Positions 24,153 to 33,139 are shown, counted from the first letter of the stretch. The stretch: DNA of 64,000 nucleotides from Leptolyngbya subtilissima AS-A7 (GCF_039962255.1 NZ_JAMPKY010000004.1:248001-312000); one strand, 5' to 3'. Program-made: numbers and translations. Notes: a model not told the origin generated them from the sequence alone.

Positions 24153-24494
24153 GCGGTGTTGGCGGTTCCAGTCCCGCTGGTGATTAAGATTGTCAGCAAA
24201 AACTGGCAGGAAGATTATTTAATCAAGCTTGCTGAGTACGAGACGTTGGGCATTCCAGAATATTGGATTGTGGATTATTAGGGGCTACGCGGCACTCGCT
24301 ATATTGGTCACCCCAAGCAGCCCACAATTTCGATCTACACGCTGGTAGAGGGTGAGTACCAGGTGAGCTTATTTAGGTCAGAGGAAGCGCTAAAATCTGC
24401 GATATTTCCAGAACTGATACTCAAGGCTGAGGATGTTCTTTCGGCTGGGCAGCCCAGATATTTGCGATCAGATCAGAGCCATAAGATTCTTTGA
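24153..24494 (+). pseudogene. Uma2-family endonuclease remnant (DUF820)
   Basis: A reading frame without a plausible start reads VPLVIKIVSKNWQEDYLIKL then AEYETLGIPEYWIVDY. It then meets an in-frame TAG (24279-24281) and continues GLRGTRYIGHPKQPTISIYT and VEGEYQVSLF to a TGA. This is the C-terminal half of a Uma2 (DUF820) PD-(D/E)XK-like protein, with its EYWIVD and YxGxPxQPTxxxY hallmarks. The N-terminal half is missing, so this is a decayed copy. Confidence 0.82.
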
Positions 24495-24704
24495 ATTTCT
24501 TTGATACTCTGAGATGCTGCAATGAGCCCAGCTGCCGAAGGTTACATTGAAATGGCGCGTTTATAAGCACCGTAGTTTTCCTGAAGGAACTATCTATTAC
24601 ATTGTATCTCTAGCTAAAAAGACAGATGATTTATGCTTTTCTATCTAAAGCTTGGGTTTTATAGCAATATTTGTATGCCACATTTTATCAATTGCATGAA
24701 TACT

Positions 24705-26492
24705 CTAGGCACTCATCATATCTAAGGCTGACAAAACCATAGAGTATACATTTGCAAACTTTAAGTTTCTCACAAGTGAGTTCATATCTTTCTTGATTTC
24801 TATAATATCCTTGTTAGTTGCAATTATGCATTGCATTACGGTTTTGAAACCTTCTACGTAAGCTTGTATATACTCTTCCTCATTGTTGCTTATGACAATT
24901 GATACATCATTGAAAAATGATGACAGGTCGTCAAACTTGGAAACCAACCTCTGGTCATATATATTTTTTCGAACAGAACAACATGAAGCCAGCACAGTTA
25001 TTATGCTGTGGTATCTTGTATTTTCATCAGCGAAAAATCTTTGAAACTCTAAAAGCAGGTTGTCCGATGTTTTGCTCTTAAGATTCAAAATTCTTTTTCG
25101 AGCTTTCTCCGACGTCACCATCAGATCTATTAAAAACTGATATGTTTTTTGGCCATCTGGATCCTCGAATGTAAATTCATTCAGAATATTGTTTCTCAGT
25201 TCTGTGTAGTTAGGTCTGAGGACATTACTTACATTCTTACTAAAAAAGCCTATAAAAAGCGCATACGCTTGATTATAAGCTACTTGCTCTTTGTATACAA
25301 CATTTAGAGTGTCTAGTATGGAATTAGGAGAACCTTGATCAAGGCTTAAGCCAATTCCATGCTCCGTAACTGCTTTTTTAATTGTTTGCGGCCTAATATA
25401 TCTTGCTAAATCTAGTTCTATTTGCTTAACTTCATTCTGGAAGTTGGCAGATTTAGCGATATCCCATGAATCTTTTGTTTCAACGATTTTAACTAAAACG
25501 CTTGCATTAGAACTCGCATTCTTTACAAGAGCCATAGTAGTTTGACAGCCATTCACAATACTTGCTTTTTTTAGCGTAAGACAACTTTTACTCTCTCCAG
25601 CACTAACAGATTCAGCCTTAAATGTTATTCCATTGTTTCTGGAGAGCATTTTTTCTGGTTCACTGTTTACAGTATCAAGGATGGCATTATTAACAGATGC
25701 TCTGTCTTTTCTGTCTCCTTTGTCAAACCCCAGGAAATCGCGAATGTTTTCAAGAAATATAGAGTCTCCAAATTTATCGTAATGCTTTTTAAGTTCTAGT
25801 CCAGTAACAACACCTATATAAACATTATCTTGATGAATCGGTTTGGTCGTAAAAGATATATTGAGATTTGATGGTAATTCAAAAGCTTTGGTATAAGCGG
25901 TTTTGAGTAGATTCAATATTTCTGGTCCATCGATTATCTCAATACCTCCTAACCTCTTCAATGCTAAGAAGAAATCTTTGGAGGCGTATGAGCTGTTGAG
26001 ATATTTAGGTACAATATTTTTTGTTATATTACTCAGAGTCACTATCATAAATGCTGGATTTTGCTCTTGACCTCCTAAAAACAAAGGTTGGTTCTCATGA
26101 TTTCCAATTAATTCAAATATCGAGCCTTGGTGAATATCGGGACGTTGAGAGCTTAATTTCCTGTAGTAGTCATGGAATTTAGAGATTATTGAATCAAATT
26201 CTTTGACGCTAGGAACAGTAAATTTTGCTTGACAGTATAAATTGCCGCCTTCCAAGGATGTGGCGAAAAAATCTACACCATCGTCATGAGTTAATTTTTC
26301 GTTTTGCTTCGGCTGATCATAATTCTGACCTATCGGAGATAGGAGCATTAATCTACTTGAAAGCTCTGAGAAAATTCTGCCTTTATCAGTGCTACTAAGT
26401 TCAGAAAGCTGGCTATCTATATGATCTTTTAGATTGCCATATGACTGAAGAAAGAAAGGAAATTCTGAATCAGTGTTAATTCGATCGTTCAT
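24705..26492 (-). CDS. AIPR-family protein (abortive phage infection type)
   Basis: A 595-residue protein, much richer in A+T than its surroundings. The central part carries the AIPR hallmarks: ENIRDFLGFDKG, then SVNNAILDTVNSEPEKML, SRNNGITFKAESV and ASIVNGCQTTMALV. The N-terminal ~100 residues include DGVDFFATSL followed by LYCQAKFTVP, which resembles the D-x(n)-(E/Q)xK core of a restriction-like nuclease (Asp74, Gln88, Lys90). AIPR proteins are linked to abortive phage infection and often sit in defence islands. The ATG at 26492 is chosen over an upstream TTG. The C-terminal half is helical without further motifs. A Uma2 remnant and an HTH gene flank it, which fits a small defence island acquired by transfer (inference). 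Confidence 0.82.
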   Translation of the reverse strand: MNDRINTDSEFPFFLQSYGNLKDHIDSQLSELSSTDKGRIFSELSSRLMLLSPIGQNYDQPKQNEKLTHDDGVDFFATSLEGGNLYCQAKFTVPSVKEFDSIISKFHDYYRKLSSQRPDIHQGSIFELIGNHENQPLFLGGQEQNPAFMIVTLSNITKNIVPKYLNSSYASKDFFLALKRLGGIEIIDGPEILNLLKTAYTKAFELPSNLNISFTTKPIHQDNVYIGVVTGLELKKHYDKFGDSIFLENIRDFLGFDKGDRKDRASVNNAILDTVNSEPEKMLSRNNGITFKAESVSAGESKSCLTLKKASIVNGCQTTMALVKNASSNASVLVKIVETKDSWDIAKSANFQNEVKQIELDLARYIRPQTIKKAVTEHGIGLSLDQGSPNSILDTLNVVYKEQVAYNQAYALFIGFFSKNVSNVLRPNYTELRNNILNEFTFEDPDGQKTYQFLIDLMVTSEKARKRILNLKSKTSDNLLLEFQRFFADENTRYHSIITVLASCCSVRKNIYDQRLVSKFDDLSSFFNDVSIVISNNEEEYIQAYVEGFKTVMQCIIATNKDIIEIKKDMNSLVRNLKFANVYSMVLSALDMMSA

Positions 26493-26655
26493 AGACAAAA
26501 ATTACCCTTTTGTGATTGCCTTCTAGAGTGCTATGGCTGAACACTAAAGTTCGATATTTAGCTATTCTCAACAGGTTTCCAAGATTTAGTTCTGCGAGCT
26601 TAAGGTCTAAATTTTGAAAATCCGAAAGATGTTTTACTACAAGAAACTAAGACAT

Positions 26656-26883
26656 CTAACCTCCTTCACCTAAATATATACGCACAAACTCATCAGCAGC
26701 TTCTTTGTTGAGCTGCATTAGAGCCTTTTTAATTTCAAAAATAATTTCCCCTGATGGATCACGCAATTCCTTTACCCAACGATTCACGTTGGCGCGATCT
26801 GTGCCCATCGTCACCGCCAGCTTGTTTTGGCTAATGCCGTAGATCTCCAAAACCTGCCGTAGCGCGCTGCCTGCCCTTCCCAT
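26656..26883 (-). CDS. Small helix-turn-helix (XRE/Cro-type) regulator
   Basis: A 75-residue protein that is essentially one helix-turn-helix domain: SALRQVLEIYGISQNKLAVT, then MGTDRANVNRWVKELRDPSG and EIIFEIKKALMQL. It fits the XRE family except that the usual QxxxA is read as NKLAVTMG. It probably binds DNA as a dimer. It is divergent from the small conserved gene at 27051, with a TGCCA-rich repeat stretch between them that could hold its operators (inference). It lies upstream of the AIPR gene on the same strand with a gap of about 160 bases and could regulate it. The ATG at 26883 is preferred to a TTG two codons upstream. Confidence 0.85.
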   Translation of the reverse strand: MGRAGSALRQVLEIYGISQNKLAVTMGTDRANVNRWVKELRDPSGEIIFEIKKALMQLNKEAADEFVRIYLGEGG

Positions 26884-27050
26884 GCCCAAATTTTGGCAGA
26901 GGGGGCTAAGCTCGTCTATGTTGCCAATCTGTCAGCATTCGTTTATGCTGCCAAAACGTCAACATTGTTATTGCCATGCCACAAGCTAACCATTCGCTTG
27001 CCAATGCCACTTCCCACCTTCGCCACTCTGCTTTCCTTGCTTCTACTGCT
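26884..27050. repeat. TGCCA-rich divergent intergenic region
   Basis: Between the HTH gene and the small conserved gene, TGCCA or its inverse TGGCA/GCCAC recurs many times (for example TTGGCAGAG, GTTGCCAATC, GCTGCCAAAA, TTGCCATGCCACAAG, TTGCCAATGCCACTT, CTATGCCACAATC). The spacing is irregular. The final unit CTGCTATGCCACA resembles the CTGCTGTGCCACA unit of the array at 12816-13050. Confidence 0.5.
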
Positions 27051-27254
27051 ATGCCACAATCTGCTGATTTGCCTGTTGAAAGTCGTGAGCCTGTGCAGCT
27101 GATGGTGATTGGCAGCGCTCAGGGCATCGAAACTATTGTGCAAACGCTTCATCTGCGCGGCTTTGCCCACGTCAGCGAGTGGAGCATCGTCATGCCTCAC
27201 AGCTCTGGCAAGCTCATGCGCGTGCTCACCCGATGGGTGCAGGAGGTGCGCTGA
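27051..27254 (+). CDS. Small conserved cyanobacterial protein, paralogue of the 13.2 kb gene
   Basis: A 67-residue protein: a short N-terminus (MPQSADLPVESREP) and then the family core VQLMVIGSAQGIETIVQTLH, RGFAHVSEWSIVMP and LMRVLTRWVQ. It matches the protein at 13205-13483 by eye, and from memory it belongs to a multicopy family in filamentous cyanobacteria whose function is not known. The frame is open upstream to 26976, but that extension is encoded by the repeat DNA and looks like chance coding. It is divergent from a small HTH regulator gene, suggesting that regulator may control it. Confidence 0.72.
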   Translation: MPQSADLPVESREPVQLMVIGSAQGIETIVQTLHLRGFAHVSEWSIVMPHSSGKLMRVLTRWVQEVR

Positions 27255-27362
27255 TGTGCCTGGTTCTAGCCCCTACACCAACTTCATCACTACGATAGGT
27301 CCGTAGGATCGATAACGCTGAGGCGAGGCTCCGCCAATGCAAAGCAATGCACCACTAAAAAA

Positions 27363-27520
27363 CAATGCCGAAAGATAGGCAAATTCTAAATTTCAGCATT
27401 GACAGAGCACCAGGACGTGCCACTAATTTTCGTTACAATCCCTATTCCATCAGCAACACCATGCCCGCCCCAAAAGCAGGCTAGGGGCTGTAACCGCTGA
27501 TGCTTGGGCATCAGCGGTTA
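27363..27520. repeat. Two hairpins in a gene-free stretch
   Basis: CAATGCCGAAA (27363-27373) pairs with TTTCAGCATTG (27391-27401), one mismatch. TAACCGCTGATGC (27491-27503) pairs perfectly with GCATCAGCGGTTA (27508-27520) around a TTGG loop. The second lies just past the stop of the leftward exported protein gene and may terminate or protect its transcript, although no T-run follows on that strand. Nothing else is recognised in 27255-27533. Confidence 0.6.
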
Positions 27521-27533
27521 GTTGATCACACTT

Positions 27534-27905
27534 TCAGTTCGATTTACCTGATGCCCCCGTAACTCGCTTAACGGCATCTGTGGCCTTTTCAACCAAGCTT
27601 TCATTGTCCTCTTCAGGGTCAACTTTGCCCTCAGCCTGGCGCATTTCTTCTCGTATGCCTGTCGCTTCGCTCATGTCATAGGCCCGGTTTAACCGTTCTT
27701 CGGCACTCAGCGGTTTGCCCTCGGTGCGACCCGTGAGTTGGTCTTTAGTTTGACCGTGGGCCTCTTTTGAATCGAAAGGAATTTGGGCCAAACTCGGCTG
27801 TACAGCAATGGTTAAAAAACTAGTCAGGCTGAGGAAACAGGCCAACCCAACCATCAGCAAGCGTCGTCCCATGCGATCGCAGCGGAACCAGGAAAATAAC
27901 GTCAT
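27534..27905 (-). CDS. Small exported hydrophilic protein
   Basis: A 123-residue protein with a signal peptide (hydrophobic segment at about 14-37, likely cleaved after PSLA). The mature part is hydrophilic, with strongly acidic stretches, without cysteine, and predicted helical (EERLNRAYDMSEATGIREEM, then DNESLVEKATDAVKRVTG). In general build it resembles the protein at 2251-2607 and small secreted proteins annotated as low-temperature-induced; this is a resemblance, not an identification. An internal ATG (27872) is a possible start that would still leave a signal peptide. A hairpin follows the stop. Confidence 0.7.
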   Translation of the reverse strand: MTLFSWFRCDRMGRRLLMVGLACFLSLTSFLTIAVQPSLAQIPFDSKEAHGQTKDQLTGRTEGKPLSAEERLNRAYDMSEATGIREEMRQAEGKVDPEEDNESLVEKATDAVKRVTGASGKSN

Positions 27906-28070
27906 AGGAAAATCTCGTAGTCTTGGCGGAGAGAATCTTCGCTAGAAAATGGACCCTTTAGGCCATCCCTGCGGTGGCTTTAGCCTATCGGCGCGAGGGG
28001 TATGCCTTGTTCCGCCTAGCGATATATTTTCGTCATCGCTACGATAGTGAAGCCATCTAGGGACACTGCA

Positions 28071-28724
28071 ATGAAAATAAAGCACGTCATTAACCTCCAC
28101 AAAGGCACTACGGCTCTTTTTGTCGTGGCTCTGATGGTGGCTTACCAAAACTTTGGCCTGGGGCCATGGATTTATCTGGCGCTCCACGGCACCTACGGCA
28201 TGGTGTGGCTGCTAAAAGATCGCCTCTATCCCGACAAGCAGTGGGAGCAAACCATTCCCCTAGCCACCGGAATTTTTGGCTTTGGGTTCGTCAGCCTCTA
28301 CTGGGTAGCGCCCTTTTTGCTTGTTAGCCGGGGTGTGGAGCCGCCGTTGCCTTTGGTTGCAGGGGCGATCGCCCTCAACATCCTCGGCGTGTTTCTCCAC
28401 TACGCCAGCGATGCCCAAAAATACTTCACCCTCAAGTATCAACCGGGGCTAATTACCGAAGGTCTGTTTGCCCGCTGCCGCAACACCAACTACTTGGGCG
28501 AAATTCTGATTTATCTATCCTTTGCCCTGCTAGCGATGCACTGGCTGCCCTTTGTCATTTTGGGGCTGGTCGCGGCCGTGCTGTTTGTGCCCAACATGCG
28601 CAAAAAGGACGAATCACTATCGCGCTATCCAGAATTTGCAGATTACAAGGCGCGATCGGGGCTGCTGCTCCCACAACTGATTGGGGGTGCTGTTTCTCAG
28701 GAATCTTCCTCTGCGCAATCGTAA
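28071..28724 (+). CDS. DUF1295/isoprenylcysteine methyltransferase-like membrane protein
   Basis: A 217-residue protein with five to six hydrophobic helices. The C-terminal region carries the motif of the steroid 5-alpha-reductase/ICMT superfamily: LKYQPGLITEGLFARCRNTN YLGE, where the R-NTNYLGE part corresponds to the SAM- or NADPH-binding R-HPxYxGE motif, and later RYPEFADYKAR near the end. It should act in the membrane as a methyltransferase or reductase on a lipid-like substrate; which of the two is not clear. The start at 28071 has an AGGGA ribosome site; an upstream GTG is less likely. It appears monocistronic. Confidence 0.8.
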   Translation: MKIKHVINLHKGTTALFVVALMVAYQNFGLGPWIYLALHGTYGMVWLLKDRLYPDKQWEQTIPLATGIFGFGFVSLYWVAPFLLVSRGVEPPLPLVAGAIALNILGVFLHYASDAQKYFTLKYQPGLITEGLFARCRNTNYLGEILIYLSFALLAMHWLPFVILGLVAAVLFVPNMRKKDESLSRYPEFADYKARSGLLLPQLIGGAVSQESSSAQS

Positions 28725-28750
28725 CTAGAAGACTAGAAGATTAACCAACT

Positions 28751-29257
28751 TCAGGCGCTTTGCAGCAAAGCCTGTTGGTTTTGCAAAATTTGTCTAGCGA
28801 AGGCGAGCTTTGCTTGCAGGTCGGTATCGGCGATCGCTTCTAAAAAGCGCATAAATTCCACCTGCTGCTCTAGGCTCCGAAACGGGAATGCTCTAACGGC
28901 CAACCCTGGTAGGTTAGCGCTTACCCTCAAAAGCTCAACTCCAATCACCCGGTCGTCGGCAGCATAGTCGTACACCACATTGGGTTCTATTGAGTCTGAC
29001 TCTACAATTTCACCCTCAGCCAAGCGTAGGTAAAGAGCATCAACGTCGGAGTCATATTCAATATTCATAGTCTGCACCCGTCCACCAGCCTCTGGTATTG
29101 CCCGGTAGACACACTGGCATGTGGGGTCTTCTGGATGAGACTCAACCAGAGTCGGCTCTGCAATCGTAAGTGCAACCCAAGCCCATTCGATTTTGCGCTC
29201 AGCTAGTCTTAGCTCAGCATGGTGGCTCAGGCTATATGAGATTTCATCATTAGCCAT
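28751..29257 (-). CDS. Fused DUF4258-DUF2283 protein
   Basis: A 168-residue protein joining two domains normally encoded by adjacent genes. Residues 1-50 are the first part of a DUF4258 domain (SHHAELRLAERKIEWAWVAL, then HPEDPTCQCVYRAIPEAG), a toxin-like RelE-fold family. The final strands (VLRVVxNP) are missing and the sequence passes straight into a complete DUF2283 domain (MNIEYDSDVDALYLRLAEGE, then YDYAADDRVIGVELL), the usual partner. A C-terminal helical part (DTDLQAKLAFARQILQNQQA) follows. The join looks like a deletion between a toxin-antitoxin-like pair, which would disable the DUF4258 part (inference). ATG 29257 is preferred; an upstream ATG adds 15 residues. Confidence 0.75.
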   Translation of the reverse strand: MANDEISYSLSHHAELRLAERKIEWAWVALTIAEPTLVESHPEDPTCQCVYRAIPEAGGRVQTMNIEYDSDVDALYLRLAEGEIVESDSIEPNVVYDYAADDRVIGVELLRVSANLPGLAVRAFPFRSLEQQVEFMRFLEAIADTDLQAKLAFARQILQNQQALLQSA

Positions 29258-29344
29258 CGTACTCAGTGAGGCTGCATAACTGCTAACTTCCCCCGCCAGC
29301 ATACTCTAGGGACTATGATCTAATGGTTCATGACCCGGCTGCCC

Positions 29345-31276
29345 ATGACTCTGTTTACTTTGCGCTCCGCCACCAAAGACTTTGGCATCAAGGAAATTCT
29401 CCGCGATGCCAGCTTTAGCCTGGATGAGGGCGACAAGGTGGGCCTCATCGGCACCAACGGCTCGGGCAAATCGACCCTGTTGAAGATGATTGCCGGGCTA
29501 GAGCCCTTCGACGGCGGTGACTTTTGGGTCAACCCCGGGGCCAAGATCGTCTACCTGCCCCAGCAGCCCGATTTTGAGGCCGATCGCACCGTCCTAGAGC
29601 AGGTCTTTGTCGACGCGGGCGAGCAGATGGCGCTGATTCGCGAGTACGAAGATATCTCGCACCATATGGCACAGGGCACAGGCGACGCCGATGCCCTCAT
29701 GGCCAAGCTCTCAACGGTGTCTGAAAAAATTGCCGCTGCCGATGGCTGGGATCTAGAGACCAACGCCAAGGCCATTCTTAGCCGCTTGGGCATTGATGAC
29801 TTTGACGCCAAGGTGGGCGATTTGTCGGGCGGGTATCGGAAGCGGGTTGCGATTGCCGCTGCCCTGCTCGCCGACCCCGACGCCCTGCTGATGGACGAGC
29901 CTACCAACCACCTCGATGCCGAATCGGTGGAGTGGCTGCAAAGCTACCTCAGCGGCTTTCGCGGTGCTCTACTGCTGATCACCCACGATCGCTACTTTCT
30001 CGACCAGGTCACCAACCGCATTCTTGAAATCGATCGCGGCGATCTCTACGGCTACGCGGGTAACTACGCCTATTACTTGGAGAAAAAGGCATTAGCTGAA
30101 GCCGCCGACCAGAGCACCCAGAAAAAGCACGCTGGGGTGTTGCGCCGCGAGCTGGAATGGCTCAAGCGCGGCCCCAAGGCCCGCAGCACCAAACAAAAAG
30201 CCCGTATTGATCGCATCGGCGACATGCAAAACCGCGAGTTTAAAGAATCCCTTGGCAAGGTGGATATTTCCACCGTCGGTCGCCGTATCGGTAAGAAGGT
30301 GATTGAGCTGGAGAATGTCTCCAAAAGCTACGAAGATCGCCTCTTATTTAAAGATTTCACCTACGCTTTTGCTCCAGACGAGCGCATCGGCATCATTGGC
30401 CCCAACGGCGTCGGCAAATCGACTCTAATGAACGTGATTACCGGGCGGCTAGAGCCCGACACCGGCACCGTCGATATTGGCACCACCATTCACGTCGGCT
30501 ACTTCGACCAGCATTCCGAAGACCTGTTCGCTAACCCCAGCCAGCGGGTGATCGAATATCTCAAAGAAACCGCCGAACTGGTCACCACCAACGACGGCAG
30601 CGTAATCACCGCTTCTCAAATGCTGGAGCGGTTTTTGTTCACCTCTAACCAGCAATACTCTCCTTTAGAGAAGCTTTCTGGTGGCGAGCGACGGCGGCTG
30701 TTTTTGCTGCGGGTGCTGCTCTCGGCCCCCAACCTGCTGATTCTCGACGAGCCCACCAACGACCTCGACGTGCAGACTCTCGGCGTGCTGGAAGAATATC
30801 TGGAGGAGTTCAACGGATGCGTGATTGTGGTTTCCCACGATCGCTATTTTCTCGATCGCACCGTCAACACCATCTTCGCTTTTGAAGGCAATGGCGTACT
30901 GCGAAATTATCCCGGCAACTACTCAGTATATTTGGACCACAAGAAAGCGGCCTCAGACACTCAGAAGGAAAACGGAAAACAGGCCGCTGCTAGCAAGGCC
31001 CAGGCCGCTGCGTCTGCGACGATAGCTAAGGTAGAACCAACCCCCGATGCCAAAGCCAAAAAGCTTTCCTACAAAGAAAAGCGAGAATATGAGCAGCTAG
31101 AAACCCAAATTCCCGCGATGGAAGCCGAAAAAGAAGCGCTAGAAAAGCAGCTTTACGGTAACCCGCCCAGTGACTACAGCGAGGTGACAAAGTTGTCTGA
31201 GCGATTGGGCGAACTCACCGCTACCATCGATTCCTCCACTGAACGCTGGATGGAGTTAGCAGAACGGATGGAGTAG
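29345..31276 (+). CDS. uup: ABC-F ATPase, Uup type
   Basis: A 643-residue cytoplasmic ABC-F protein with two ATPase domains and no membrane part. The first has IGTNGSGKST, LSGGYRKRVAIA and LLMDEPTNHLD; the second has IGPNGVGKST, LSGGERRRLFLL and LILDEPTNDLD. The inter-domain linker (LEWLKRGPKARSTKQKARID) and the C-terminal coiled-coil domain (YKEKREYEQLETQIPAMEAE onward) are those of Uup. ABC-F proteins act on ribosomes, and Uup is also tied to DNA branch-intermediate handling and transposon excision. The start at the second ATG matches the usual MTLFTLRSATKDF beginning. It is divergent from the DUF4258/DUF2283 gene. Confidence 0.93.
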   Translation: MTLFTLRSATKDFGIKEILRDASFSLDEGDKVGLIGTNGSGKSTLLKMIAGLEPFDGGDFWVNPGAKIVYLPQQPDFEADRTVLEQVFVDAGEQMALIREYEDISHHMAQGTGDADALMAKLSTVSEKIAAADGWDLETNAKAILSRLGIDDFDAKVGDLSGGYRKRVAIAAALLADPDALLMDEPTNHLDAESVEWLQSYLSGFRGALLLITHDRYFLDQVTNRILEIDRGDLYGYAGNYAYYLEKKALAEAADQSTQKKHAGVLRRELEWLKRGPKARSTKQKARIDRIGDMQNREFKESLGKVDISTVGRRIGKKVIELENVSKSYEDRLLFKDFTYAFAPDERIGIIGPNGVGKSTLMNVITGRLEPDTGTVDIGTTIHVGYFDQHSEDLFANPSQRVIEYLKETAELVTTNDGSVITASQMLERFLFTSNQQYSPLEKLSGGERRRLFLLRVLLSAPNLLILDEPTNDLDVQTLGVLEEYLEEFNGCVIVVSHDRYFLDRTVNTIFAFEGNGVLRNYPGNYSVYLDHKKAASDTQKENGKQAAASKAQAAASATIAKVEPTPDAKAKKLSYKEKREYEQLETQIPAMEAEKEALEKQLYGNPPSDYSEVTKLSERLGELTATIDSSTERWMELAERME

Positions 31277-31446
31277 GCGTCCACAGCAGGCAGTGCCATC
31301 AATCACAACTGCTAGGGGCGCAGAACCTTGATCCCGATGCAACATCTGTAGCATGGGTAAAGTCTCAGGAATTAAGGGTATCCACAGTCTGTAGAGCTAT
31401 TTCACAGATTTGGTATTAATCCCTTCAAGGCGATCGCTGTTCACCC

Positions 31447-32151
31447 CTAATGGTCGGGAGGCAGATAAGGATTAGCATCCATCTCTCGCTGCACAGCGAG
31501 ACCAATGTTTAGCGCCTCCTGCAAGAACTGTCGGTATTCGCTAGCCTGGTGATTGACCTGGAGGGTTTGCAGCGTTACCAGGTTGGCCTCAATAGTAGTA
31601 AACAAGTCCTGGCGTCGATCCAGCAGGGCTCGGTGATGCCGTAAAATTTTCTCGGTCATCAGAGCTGAAGTCAGACTGTCTCGGGTGGACTGGAGGGCAA
31701 TCAAGATCTCACTGTTCTGCAACCCTTGAGAGCCTGCGCCCTGCGCCACATCCAACTCCTCCATCACTTGTAGCGCTTGAATGATGTCATTGTGGCGATC
31801 GCACTCATCCAGCAGTCGCGCCAGGGTGATGAAGCTTTTAGAGCGCTGCCATTGGTAAAAGTGCCAGGCGATAGCTCCAAGCGCGATCGCCCCAGCAATC
31901 CCCAGCAGCAGCGCACCAAACTGGTCAAAGCCCTCCTGCTGGCTCACCAGCACCAGCCCGAGCCCCAGACAAACCACAAACATCGTCCCCAGCACCAAGC
32001 ATTCTGTAATAAAAAGGGAGAGCAGTTGCCGCCGCGATCGCCATACAGAAGGGCGAATCATTCTGCCCATAAAAACCGCATCGATATCTAGACCCGTGAG
32101 CTGATCGAGTTCAGATCGGGTAATGCGTAGCGCCTGCAAATCAGAGGTCAT
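31447..32151 (-). CDS. Two-helix membrane protein of unknown function
   Basis: A 234-residue protein. Two transmembrane helices lie close together (about 44-68 and 78-98). The N-terminal 40 residues and the C-terminal ~130 residues are cytoplasmic-type and helical (LARLLDECDRHNDIIQALQV, then EKILRHHRALLDRRQDLFTT). No enzyme motif is seen. I believe similar proteins occur across cyanobacteria without an assigned role. It follows another membrane protein gene (32253-32933) on the same strand by about 100 bases, so the pair may be co-transcribed. Confidence 0.68.
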   Translation of the reverse strand: MTSDLQALRITRSELDQLTGLDIDAVFMGRMIRPSVWRSRRQLLSLFITECLVLGTMFVVCLGLGLVLVSQQEGFDQFGALLLGIAGAIALGAIAWHFYQWQRSKSFITLARLLDECDRHNDIIQALQVMEELDVAQGAGSQGLQNSEILIALQSTRDSLTSALMTEKILRHHRALLDRRQDLFTTIEANLVTLQTLQVNHQASEYRQFLQEALNIGLAVQREMDANPYLPPDH

Positions 32152-32252
32152 CGTCTCTGTAAAATTAGAGATTGTCAGTTAAAAATATGAATCAGAAATA
32201 TAGACTTTGGTGGGGAAGAAACCATTCCCCCAGACTGTTCAGTAGCGGTTGA

Positions 32253-32933
32253 TCAGTTGCCAAACAGTAGGGCGGCAATGCTGCGAATCACCTGGGAGTA
32301 AAAGTTGCCTTCTACCTCACGGAACAGCTGAAAGGGCTGGTCAGGGGAGCCGAAAAAGGGTCTTAGGGTCCACCCCAACTGGCTGCCCACCAACCCATAG
32401 AGCGTCAGCCAAAACAGCAGCAGCCGATTGCGAATCTGGGGCGTATCTTCAGTAAAATCCATCACGGAGCGAATGCCTGCATAAAACAGCCTCACCCCAA
32501 TGAAGCCGGTAAGACCAAAAATGGCGACGTTTAGTAGCAAAAAGAAGTGATAGCTGCGAATAGAGACCAAAAAGAATAGCGTCACTGGCGCAAAGCTGAA
32601 CAGCAGAACGCTGATTACCGAAACGGTGGTGAGGCTGAGCACCGCATACTGTTTAAAGTCAGCTTTGGAGCCAAATAAGATGTCGAAAAAGTATAGCGTT
32701 GGTAGGCAAATAAGCAGAGTTAGTAGGTAGAGGGCCGGCAGCTTGACCATCGACACCAGCAGTTGTTGCCAACCGCTCGACGAGCCAATAATGGCCCCAT
32801 AGATAGCAAAAAACAGCGAGCTGACTACCAGCAGCGACAAAATTTTAGATTCAATCTTTTTGCCCTGGCGGACTTCTTCTAGAAAGGTAGTGCGATCGCG
32901 CAGCAGCAATATCAGGGTTGAAAAATGATCCAT
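32253..32933 (-). CDS. Five-to-six-helix membrane protein, Yip1-like layout
   Basis: A 226-residue integral membrane protein with hydrophobic segments at roughly 34-52, 62-85, 95-120, 123-150 and 165-185. The N-terminus (MDHFSTLILLLRDRTTFLEE) is cytoplasmic-type. The helix pattern resembles bacterial Yip1/DUF1282-like proteins. Annotation pipelines may label relatives as actin-binding WH2 proteins, which the sequence gives no reason to believe. The start at 32933 is the ATG; a TTG four codons upstream is less likely. It precedes the two-helix membrane protein gene. Confidence 0.65.
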   Translation of the reverse strand: MDHFSTLILLLRDRTTFLEEVRQGKKIESKILSLLVVSSLFFAIYGAIIGSSSGWQQLLVSMVKLPALYLLTLLICLPTLYFFDILFGSKADFKQYAVLSLTTVSVISVLLFSFAPVTLFFLVSIRSYHFFLLLNVAIFGLTGFIGVRLFYAGIRSVMDFTEDTPQIRNRLLLFWLTLYGLVGSQLGWTLRPFFGSPDQPFQLFREVEGNFYSQVIRSIAALLFGN

Positions 32934-33083
32934 AGTTTTACCCAAAGCGACAGCGGTAAAGGCCTATCTGAAGCGTAGCCATCTCTTGTGGTGGAATAGG
33001 TCGGAAAAAGGCGGCACTTGTTTTTCCCGTCGCAAGCGACTAAGAGATCTAAGGGAGTATGGGCTCAGTGATGCGGCAAAGCA

Positions 33084-33139
33084 CACCTGCTACTGATTGT
33101 TGTACCTATGGGTTGAATCAGCTAAATCAGTAGCAGGTG
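33084..33139. repeat. 15-bp perfect inverted repeat
   Basis: CACCTGCTACTGATT (33084-33098) and AATCAGTAGCAGGTG (33125-33139) are exact inverse complements around a 26-base loop. It lies just after the stop of the DHH phosphoesterase gene. There is no T-run, so it is more likely a dispersed hairpin element or mRNA-end stabiliser than a classic terminator. Confidence 0.7.

Noticed and set aside
24522-24566. Tiny frame MSPAAEGYIEMARL after the Uma2 remnant
   Set aside because: Only 14 codons, no ribosome site; likely part of the same decayed region.
26893-27102. 69-residue leucine-rich frame starting in the TGCCA region
   Set aside because: It is read from repeat DNA and overlaps the better supported family gene at 27051.
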